This document shows positions 29,819 to 33,911 of a stretch of DNA of 33,911 nt, in pieces. A model generated the notes under the pieces. The model had not been told where the DNA came from and did not search any database. It worked only from the letters and a program-made list of their open reading frames with translations. The DNA comes from a virus: positions 1 through 33,911 of IMG/VR virus record IMGVR_UViG_3300017917_000386; one strand, 5' to 3'. Position numbers and translations under genes: made by a program. Numbering within the stretch: the stretch's first letter is position 1; every line of letters starts with the position of its first letter.

Positions 29819-29910
29819 GGTAACTCACACCCCAAAATCACTAAATGGGTTTGAAAATGTCAGCCCTAACTGGTAAAGTTATCACTAACAAAATAAGAAA
29901 GGAAGTCAAA

Positions 29911-30099
29911 ATGACTTACACTATAACACTAGAAACCTTTAATGGTTCTACTAAAAAAATCAGCGTTCCTTCTAAGGGTGCTGTTGCTCAGTTCATCTCT
30001 ACTTATTCTGAGCAGTTGCCTGTTGGCATATCCGTAAAAATGTCCTGCGACGCTTTGGGTGTTCGTGGAACTCTAAGAGGAAAGGCGTTAACAAAATGA
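29911..30099 (+). CDS. Small protein, paralogue of the 28190 gene
   Basis: The 62-residue protein begins MTYTITLETFNGSTKKISVP and has KMSCDALGVRGTLRGKALTK at the end, matching the 28190 protein across its length. AGGAAG lies 8 nt before the ATG, which favours this start over one at 29845. It overlaps the next gene by ATGA. The two copies lie on either side of the candidate origin in opposite directions. Confidence 0.72.
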   Translation: MTYTITLETFNGSTKKISVPSKGAVAQFISTYSEQLPVGISVKMSCDALGVRGTLRGKALTK

Positions 30100-30245
30100 T
30101 AAACTCTGTAATGTCTTTCCCTTGTGATGAGTGCAATGGAGTAGGTTATATCTTTTGGGGTGATGACCTAAACTATGATGTTGAGCAATGTGAGTGTGAA
30201 GATTTCGCACTAGGTAATTTATTTACAAATAAAGAAAATAACTAA
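30096..30245 (+). CDS. 49-residue zinc-knuckle microprotein
   Basis: MINSVMSFPCDECNGVGYIF then WGDDLNYDVEQCECEDFALG. CDEC and CEC suit one zinc site like those in DnaJ-type Cys motifs (CxxCxGxG). The start overlaps the previous stop (ATGA). Confidence 0.62.
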   Translation: MINSVMSFPCDECNGVGYIFWGDDLNYDVEQCECEDFALGNLFTNKENN

Positions 30246-30263
30246 GAAAGGTAAAACTATAAA

Positions 30264-30446
30264 ATGATGACACGAAAAGACTATGTAGCAACTGCCAAGA
30301 TTCTAAACCAATTCAAGGATGAAATTAACCAAACCACCTTTGAAGATTTAATCTATGAATTCACTGAATTCTTTTTTGCTGATAATCCTAGATTTGATGG
30401 CGTAAGATTTGAAGAAGCCTGCACTAAAGAAATGGAGTTAGTATAA
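30264..30446 (+). CDS. Small helical hypothetical protein
   Basis: The 60-residue protein (TRKDYVATAKILNQFKDEI, then ADNPRFDGVRFEEACTKE) resembles short conserved proteins of actinobacteriophages with an NPRFD-type motif near the C-terminus. AAGAAAGG is upstream. The stop overlaps the next ATG (TAATG). Confidence 0.7.
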   Translation: MMTRKDYVATAKILNQFKDEINQTTFEDLIYEFTEFFFADNPRFDGVRFEEACTKEMELV

Positions 30447-30601
30447 TGTATTTAGATAATTATTTAATGGGAGCAATTATTATTGCGCTTAGTGGATCAA
30501 TGTTAGTTATTGGCTTACTAATAAAAGAAAGCATTGCATTGCATAAAGAAATTCACAGATTGCAAATTGCTTTGCGAAGTGCAAGAATAAAAAACAGATA
30601 A
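30446..30601 (+). CDS. 51-residue single-span membrane protein
   Basis: Hand-translated: MYLDNYLMGAIIIALSGSML then VIGLLIKESIALHKEIHRLQ and IALRSARIKNR. A hydrophobic helix at ~8-27 and a basic amphipathic helix after it give a cytoplasmic positive tail. It is coupled by TAATG to the preceding gene. Confidence 0.62.
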   Translation: MYLDNYLMGAIIIALSGSMLVIGLLIKESIALHKEIHRLQIALRSARIKNR

Positions 30602-30612
30602 ATAAAATTCCT

Positions 30613-30652
30613 GAGCAAGAATAAAAACTGCTCCCAAAAAATGGGGCGGGGC
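30613..30652 (+). other. Hairpin plus GGGGCGGGGC tract
   Basis: GAGCA (30613-30617) pairs with TGCTC (30629-30633), followed by GGGGCGGGGC at 30643-30652. The same GGGGCGGGGC occurs at 32113-32122, and a like GAGCA/TGCTC hairpin at 33446-33468. There is no U-run. Confidence 0.4.
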
Positions 30653-30653
30653 G

Positions 30654-30674
30654 TTTTCCACAGGCTGTGGATAA
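30654..30674. promoter_or_regulatory. DnaA-box-like inverted pair
   Basis: TTTTCCACA (one mismatch) at 30654-30662 faces TGTGGATAA (perfect, minus) at 30666-30674, giving a CCACAG-G-CTGTGG near-palindrome. It could bind DnaA or fold as a hairpin. Confidence 0.4.
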
Positions 30675-30680
30675 CTTTAC

Positions 30681-30730
30681 GTGTGTGATTAAAAACACAT
30701 TAAATATTTCCCAGATTTTACGGCGTGTCG
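30681..30730 (+). repeat. Intergenic cassette copy B
   Basis: Matches 29583-29630: GTGTGTG, CACAT, AAATATTTC, CGGCGTGTCG in the same order and spacing (50 bp versus 48 bp). Confidence 0.6.
30684..30699. promoter_or_regulatory. CRP/GlxR-like palindrome 5
   Basis: TGTGATTAAAAACACA; its centre is 64.5 bp before the P4 -10, the same distance as for P2. Confidence 0.5.
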
Positions 30731-30739
30731 TGTTGTATT

Positions 30740-30761
30740 TGTCAGTCCAGTCTGATAAGAT
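30740..30761 (+). promoter_or_regulatory. Early-type promoter P4 (TGTCA-N11-TAAGAT)
   Basis: TGTCA at 30740-30744, 11 nt, TAAGAT at 30756-30761 preceded by TGA. TTGTAT with a 17-nt spacer is a possible -35. It drives the unit starting at 30798. Confidence 0.6.
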
Positions 30762-30797
30762 TACTAGTAATAAAGATAAAGAAAGAAGGTGCCACCT

Positions 30798-31004
30798 ATG
30801 GCTACTAAACTATACACACTAGAAGGCTTACTAATTGGTAAGACTTATCGCTCTAAGTCCCGATTTTTTGAGGGTAAGATTGTATCTGCTGAAAAGCGTT
30901 CAGATGTTTGGTATGGCGATAATACTGAAGCATACTTAATCGAAGTAGATACAGGTATGATTAGAAATAAGTTTGCTACTATCGCAGTTAAGGTTGGTGA
31001 GTAA
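30798..31004 (+). CDS. Small beta-rich hypothetical protein
   Basis: The 68-residue protein begins MATKLYTLEGLLIGKTYRSK and has IVSAEKRSDVWYGDNTEAYLI in the middle, suggesting a small beta-barrel. GAAAGAAGG is about 8 nt before the ATG at 30798; a GTG lies at 30789 in frame. It is coupled to the next gene by TAATG. Confidence 0.65.
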   Translation: MATKLYTLEGLLIGKTYRSKSRFFEGKIVSAEKRSDVWYGDNTEAYLIEVDTGMIRNKFATIAVKVGE

Positions 31005-31129
31005 TGTCTAGATACTCTAACTATGATTTTGACCGCTATGATGATTTTGATGATGAGCGTGTCAGCGTGTCTGATTGCTATTGTAAGTTAATGATGCTAT
31101 GCTCGTATTGTGCGAAAGGATATAACTAA
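31004..31129 (+). CDS. 41-residue zinc-knuckle microprotein
   Basis: MSRYSNYDFDRYDDFDDERV then SVSDCYCKLMMLCSYCAKGYN. An acidic Tyr/Asp-rich start is followed by CYC and CSYC. TAATG junctions occur at both ends. Confidence 0.62.
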   Translation: MSRYSNYDFDRYDDFDDERVSVSDCYCKLMMLCSYCAKGYN

Positions 31130-31269
31130 TGGGAAACTTGATTGAGGAACTATGCGTTGATTGTAATGAAAACGCTCCTATTGATTTTGTTCGTTGTCTA
31201 AACTGCCAATTGGACAACGGCCACCTTGATGTAATAGACTTTGAACCCACACTAGATTGGAAAGACTAA
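31129..31269 (+). CDS. 46-residue zinc-ribbon microprotein
   Basis: MGNLIEELCVDCNENAPIDF then VRCLNCQLDNGHLDVIDFEP. CVDC and CLNC form a classic two-knuckle ribbon. It is coupled by TAATG on both sides. Confidence 0.65.
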   Translation: MGNLIEELCVDCNENAPIDFVRCLNCQLDNGHLDVIDFEPTLDWKD

Positions 31270-31478
31270 TGGAATATAACTACTCACTAACTACCTCATA
31301 TGATGGGGAATTGAGGCATACCCTGCGAACTGCGGATATGCTTGAAGCCGTTGATGCTTGGAATAGATGCGTGGACTATGGCACTGCTATAGGATACGCT
31401 ACCTATAACTTGTCAGACCCTATGGGTAAAATGTACACTAAAACTTTCTATCGTAATGGAGATGTAAGTGTTAGATAG
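31269..31478 (+). CDS. Small hypothetical protein
   Basis: The 69-residue protein (MEYNYSLTTSYDGELRHTLR, then DMLEAVDAWNRCVDYGTAIG) looks like a small alpha/beta domain. The ATG overlaps the previous stop (TAATG), which I prefer to an upstream in-frame start at 31257. Confidence 0.65.
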   Translation: MEYNYSLTTSYDGELRHTLRTADMLEAVDAWNRCVDYGTAIGYATYNLSDPMGKMYTKTFYRNGDVSVR

Positions 31479-31578
31479 TTTAATTGATATGGTGGTAGAT
31501 ATGCGATCTGCCACCCTTGATCAGAATAAGATAATCGCATATAATCAGATACTAGAAATAATTGAGGAGAAACTATAA
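31468..31578 (+). CDS. 36-residue helical peptide gene with GTG start
   Basis: Translated from GTG 31468: MLDSLIDMVVDMRSATLDQN then KIIAYNQILEIIEEKL. It overlaps the previous gene by 11 nt with GGAG 6 nt upstream. The stop overlaps the next ATG (TAATG), which supports it as real. An alternative start is the ATG at 31489. Confidence 0.5.
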   Translation: MLDSLIDMVVDMRSATLDQNKIIAYNQILEIIEEKL

Positions 31579-31868
31579 TGGGATCAGTAACAGCACTAGG
31601 AATTAAAGATAGCGTACTTGATTTAGAAACTCAGATACTTTATCACCTTAAAGGTAATCACTATCCACCAGTACCAGCAGAAATGGTAAAACCTTGTATT
31701 GAGGCAATTGATGCTTACTATGATGAGGATTTTAATCGCATGATTGAAATGCCAATGGTTGGTGATTTTCAGGTATTGTATAAGGGAATGACACACGCAC
31801 CTGCTTCTGCTATTGTAGAGCAACACCACCTTGAGTGGTTTATTGACCCAGTAGATGAAGATTTCTAA
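31578..31868 (+). CDS. Conserved actinophage-type hypothetical protein
   Basis: The 96-residue protein has the YHLKGNHYPPVPAEMVKPCIEA segment at ~20-45 that I associate with small conserved proteins of mycobacteriophage and rhodococcal phage early regions. The rest is acidic and ends in WFIDPVDEDF. The function is unknown. It starts by TAATG coupling. Confidence 0.7.
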   Translation: MGSVTALGIKDSVLDLETQILYHLKGNHYPPVPAEMVKPCIEAIDAYYDEDFNRMIEMPMVGDFQVLYKGMTHAPASAIVEQHHLEWFIDPVDEDF

Positions 31869-31869
31869 A

Positions 31870-32097
31870 ATGTCTGCTACAATAAAAAACATGGAATTCA
31901 TAAAAGTAGATGTACTTGATGTAGATCAATTAGAGGGTGGCGACTTCATTGAAATTGATAATGAAATTGTTGAAGTGCTTGATGTAATATCGCTACCAAA
32001 AGGTTATGCAATTACTTTCTCTAATGACTTTGGTGAAACTGATTTACTTGAAGTTGATGACTACGCTAAGTTTGATTTATTTGTAATCGCTGAATAA
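31870..32097 (+). CDS. Small acidic hypothetical protein
   Basis: The 75-residue protein, starting at the ATG 1 nt after the preceding stop, has VDVLDVDQLEGGDFIEIDNE and VLDVISLPKGYAITFSND, a beta-rich acidic fold. Alternative starts are 31855 and 31891. Confidence 0.62.
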   Translation: MSATIKNMEFIKVDVLDVDQLEGGDFIEIDNEIVEVLDVISLPKGYAITFSNDFGETDLLEVDDYAKFDLFVIAE

Positions 32098-32100
32098 ATC

Positions 32101-32122
32101 CCCCGCAAAAACGGGGCGGGGC
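32101..32122 (+). other. GC hairpin after the 31870 gene
   Basis: CCCCG (32101-32105) pairs with CGGGG (32112-32116) and runs into GGGGCGGGGC. There is no U-run, so termination is only possible. Confidence 0.4.
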
Positions 32123-32125
32123 AAA

Positions 32126-32139
32126 TGTCCGTTTTGTCC
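32126..32139 (+). promoter_or_regulatory. TGTCC-N4-TGTCC element, copy 2 (exact)
   Basis: TGTCCGTTTTGTCC, 12 nt upstream of the -35 of P5. Confidence 0.45.
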
Positions 32140-32151
32140 TAATTAAGAGAC

Positions 32152-32180
32152 TTGATATTTTTCCCCATATCTGCTAAGAT
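32152..32180 (+). promoter_or_regulatory. Promoter P5, leaderless geometry
   Basis: TTGATA (32152-32157), a 17-nt spacer, TAAGAT (32175-32180) with TGC before it, then 6 nt, then the ATG at 32187. The gene has no Shine-Dalgarno, so transcription probably starts at the initiator codon. Confidence 0.65.
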
Positions 32181-32186
32181 TATTAC

Positions 32187-32330
32187 ATGACACTAAAAAA
32201 ATCCCCTGAGGAATTAAGACGACTAATGGAGTTACGACGCTCCAACGCTGCCTCTGCTGTGCCATCAAAAAAAGTTTATAAAAGAATTAGACAAAGCAGT
32301 AAGAAAATGTTAGAATTAGATAACGAGTAG
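32187..32330 (+). CDS. 47-residue basic protein from a leaderless mRNA
   Basis: Hand-translated: MTLKKSPEELRRLMELRRSN then AASAVPSKKVYKRIRQSSKK and MLELDNE. It is strongly basic and helical, as expected of a small nucleic-acid-binding protein. There is no ribosome binding site; it relies on P5. Confidence 0.62.
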   Translation: MTLKKSPEELRRLMELRRSNAASAVPSKKVYKRIRQSSKKMLELDNE

Positions 32331-32341
32331 AAAGAAATAAA

Positions 32342-33061
32342 ATGGCCCTCACTAGAAGCAAAGATCGGAAAGTAACTAATGCAGTCTCACCTAATGGAAA
32401 AACCCCAACAATTGCCAACACCTTTGGATTACCTAGTGGAAAAGCATATTCATGCCCTGGTGCCACTAGTGTTTGTGAGAGTGTTTGCTACGCAGGAAAA
32501 TTAGAAAAGATTTATAAAGGAGTACGCAATGTACTCTTAAGCAATTGGGAACAACTAAAAGACGCTGACCATGAAACTATGGTGGGCCTAATTAATGAAA
32601 TGATTATTGATTTTAAAAAGGATTGCGATAAGCGCAGTGCTGAGAAACTCTTCCGCATTCACTGGGACGGAGATTTCTTTAATGATACTTACGCCAATGC
32701 TTGGAAAGATGTAATCAATACTCATCCTGATATTCAATTCTGGGTATATACACGAGTAAAGTCTGCTGCTATTATCCTTAATGGTATTAGTAATCTATCA
32801 CTCTACTATTCCGCAGATAGCGCCAATATTAAAGAAGCAGTAGATCTCAAATTAAACAATGGCATACGCATGGCATACCTTGCTAAGAATTTTGCGGTAG
32901 GGCAAGAACAACTAAAGGAGATGATAGGTAAGCCTGGTGCTAAGTGCCCTGAGAATAAAAAGGCTATCCCCCTTATCTCTACTAATGGAAGCGCTTGCGT
33001 GTCCTGCTCCTTGTGCGTATTCAATAAATCTGATATAGTGTTTTCTAGTAGTAAGAAGTGA
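32342..33061 (+). CDS. Gp88-family protein (Gene product 88 domain)
   Basis: The 239-residue protein matches the family named after mycobacteriophage gene 88: NTFGLPSGKAYSCPGATSVC (residues ~26-45), CESVCYAGK, then FRIHWDGDFFNDTYANAW, FWVYTR and LYYSADS, and a C-terminal Cys cluster (KCPENK, then SACVSCSLC). The two Cys clusters suggest an Fe-S or zinc site; no experiment on its role is known to me. It starts 11 nt after the leaderless gene and is the largest gene of this region. Confidence 0.85.
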   Translation: MALTRSKDRKVTNAVSPNGKTPTIANTFGLPSGKAYSCPGATSVCESVCYAGKLEKIYKGVRNVLLSNWEQLKDADHETMVGLINEMIIDFKKDCDKRSAEKLFRIHWDGDFFNDTYANAWKDVINTHPDIQFWVYTRVKSAAIILNGISNLSLYYSADSANIKEAVDLKLNNGIRMAYLAKNFAVGQEQLKEMIGKPGAKCPENKKAIPLISTNGSACVSCSLCVFNKSDIVFSSSKK

Positions 33062-33068
33062 GGAGGCT

Positions 33069-33125
33069 ATGAAGGAATTAGGAATTATCCTATTTTTGAT
33101 GTTTTGCTTATTCCTATACCAATAG
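33069..33125 (+). CDS. 18-residue hydrophobic peptide gene
   Basis: MKELGIILFLMFCLFLYQ, almost entirely membrane-seeking. AGGAGG ends only 2 nt before the ATG, closer than ideal. It is tentative, but it fits the run of tiny membrane proteins here. Confidence 0.35.
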   Translation: MKELGIILFLMFCLFLYQ

Positions 33126-33132
33126 TCCGAAA

Positions 33133-33146
33133 TGTCCGATTTGTCC
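33133..33146 (+). promoter_or_regulatory. TGTCC-N4-TGTCC element, copy 3 (exact)
   Basis: TGTCCGATTTGTCC, immediately upstream of CRP-like palindrome 6. Confidence 0.45.
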
Positions 33147-33147
33147 A

Positions 33148-33163
33148 TGTGGGCTAAATCACA
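33148..33163. promoter_or_regulatory. CRP/GlxR-like palindrome 6
   Basis: TGTGGGCTAAATCACA; its centre is 61.5 bp before the P6 -10. Confidence 0.5.
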
Positions 33164-33200
33164 AAAATAAATAGGAAAAATGTTAAAAATAAGTGGAAAA

Positions 33201-33222
33201 TGTCAGACCAAAATGTTATACT
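33201..33222 (+). promoter_or_regulatory. Early-type promoter P6 (TGTCA-N11-TATACT)
   Basis: TGTCA at 33201-33205, 11 nt, TATACT at 33217-33222 preceded by TGT. It serves the 33255 gene, which has AAGGAG upstream. Confidence 0.62.
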
Positions 33223-33254
33223 TAATATATCAACAAAACAAAGGAGAAAAACAA

Positions 33255-33422
33255 ATGGCAGTATCAACAGCAACATACAAGGTAGGCGACCTCTACACTT
33301 CACAGAAGTCAAAGGTTACAGGCACTATCACAGAAATCAAGCCAAACTCTGACGGAACAACAGTTCGTGTTAAGTTAGATGTTAATGGCACACCACGCTG
33401 GACAACTTGGACAGCAAAGTAA
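33255..33422 (+). CDS. Small beta-barrel-like protein
   Basis: The 55-residue protein begins MAVSTATYKVGDLYTSQKSK and ends with alternating strands (TVRVKLDVNGTPRWTTW). It resembles very small OB or SH3-type domains but no family can be named. AAGGAG is 8 nt before the ATG, which favours this start over one at 33180, upstream of the promoter. Confidence 0.68.
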   Translation: MAVSTATYKVGDLYTSQKSKVTGTITEIKPNSDGTTVRVKLDVNGTPRWTTWTAK

Positions 33423-33444
33423 TTACCAAATAGGTAAAAAGTCC

Positions 33445-33469
33445 TGAGCATGACTACTAAAACTGCTCA
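33445..33469 (+). other. Hairpin after the 33255 gene
   Basis: TGAGCA (33445-33450) pairs with TGCTCA (33464-33469). It is similar to the 30613 hairpin (both flanked by AAAACTGCTC). There is no U-run. Confidence 0.35.
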
Positions 33470-33507
33470 ACTTAAACCCCCAAACTAACAGAAAAGGAAA
33501 TGACCCA

Positions 33508-33911
33508 ATGGCAAGACAAAAAGCAATCAGCGTTAAAATCGCTACAACTAAGGTTATTAAAGCCTTAGAAGCAAAGTTAGTAGAAATTGAAACTAACTAT
33601 AAGAAGCAAGACGAGAACGAAGCAAAGTATCAAAAGTCTTTTGCTAAGTGGCAAAAGGAAGTTGTTAAGTTTGCTCTTGATAATATCTCAAAAGCGGAAA
33701 ATGTCCGAACAAATTATCGTTCATGGAATAATCAACTCAATGTTGATTTAGACATAAAGGTTGATGAGAAGGATTTTCCTAAACAACCTGAGCGTGATTT
33801 TGAAACTCTCCACCTTCATACTTACAAGGGCATGAAAGATGAAATTGAAAACGCTATCCGTATTCTGAAAATGACAGATGAGGAAGTAGTTTCAACTTCT
33901 ACTTACAACGC
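33508..33911 (+). CDS. Coiled-coil hypothetical protein (3' end outside the window)
   Basis: Hand-translated for 134 residues; no stop before the right edge. It begins MARQKAISVKIATTKVIKAL and is Lys/Glu-rich, predicted helical, with coiled-coil character in the first ~65 residues. A conserved-looking NYRSWNNQLN segment follows at ~75. AAAAGGA is 9 nt upstream of the ATG. It is an actinophage-type small structural or DNA-associated protein; the role is unknown. Confidence 0.65.
   Translation, partial: MARQKAISVKIATTKVIKALEAKLVEIETNYKKQDENEAKYQKSFAKWQKEVVKFALDNISKAENVRTNYRSWNNQLNVDLDIKVDEKDFPKQPERDFETLHLHTYKGMKDEIENAIRILKMTDEEVVSTSTYN

Noticed and set aside
29530-33469. Intergenic hairpins as firm rho-independent terminators
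   Set aside because: None of the stems at 29530, 30613, 32101 and 33445 is followed by a U-run on the transcribed strand, so they are listed only as hairpins.
1-33911. tRNA genes, integrase, attachment site, insertion sequences, diversity-generating retroelement
   Set aside because: I looked for these and saw no supporting sequence: no reverse transcriptase or template/variable repeat near the Mtd-like fibre, no recombinase, no terminal inverted repeats flanking a transposase.

Overview
This window is AT-rich, gene-dense DNA from a tailed double-stranded DNA bacteriophage. It has an HK97-type portal, a prohead protease with a scaffold-like tail, a large fibre and adhesin cluster, a secreted lysin, a candidate holin and a typical phage block of very small genes. 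No integrase, repressor, tRNA, terminase or polymerase is visible, and both ends are cut inside genes. A Gp88-family protein, a monomeric B12-dependent ribonucleotide reductase, many leaderless-looking starts and GlxR/CRP-like palindromes point to an actinobacterial host. The low G+C would suit a small-genome planktonic actinobacterium. The host is inferred, not shown.

Layout. From 1 to 25.8 kb almost everything is on the minus strand, so the reading order is right to left. It begins with a candidate holin (25.8 kb), then small beta-sandwich, collagen-like and fibre proteins (25.3-22.3 kb), a PASTA protein, a zinc ribbon and a 2OG-oxygenase-like protein. A single plus-strand lysin gene interrupts at 20.3-20.9 kb. 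More fibre genes follow (20.2-13.7 kb), then an FN3-Hint protein, a sulfotransferase, an Asp/Asn-hydroxylase-like protein, two tandem 2OG-oxygenase-like paralogues, class II ribonucleotide reductase, a prolyl-hydroxylase-like enzyme, a 1230-residue LamG-like protein, the portal and the protease/scaffold. From 25.9 to 27.7 kb a short plus-strand run holds a DHH-like protein, a second zinc ribbon and another 2OG oxygenase. From 27.7 to 28.7 kb small minus-strand genes follow. From 29.1 kb to the end, plus-strand microgenes (18-96 aa), many with CxxC zinc-knuckle motifs and coupled by TAATG or ATGA overlaps, surround a Gp88 gene. The 409-nt gap at 28720-29128 divides the two directions and carries two perfect inverted DnaA boxes, CRP-like palindromes and diverging promoters, so it is the best origin candidate.

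Regulation. Nearly every promoter that can be read has an extended -10 (TGN followed by TATAAT or TATACT). On the minus-strand structural side this is often exactly 6 nt before the ATG, which implies leaderless mRNAs. Around the microgene region a second architecture recurs: TGTCA, exactly 11 nt, then the -10, with a TGTG-N8-CACA palindrome centred about 62-65 bp upstream of the -10 (52.5 bp in one case).

How the genes may work together. Fibres and adhesins lie among six Fe(II)/2-oxoglutarate-oxygenase-like genes and a sulfotransferase. One fibre protein has a collagen-like Gly-X-Y tract, and another carries a Hint self-processing domain. The most interesting reading is a phage-encoded system for post-translational modification and processing of its own virion surface. 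This is a hypothesis.
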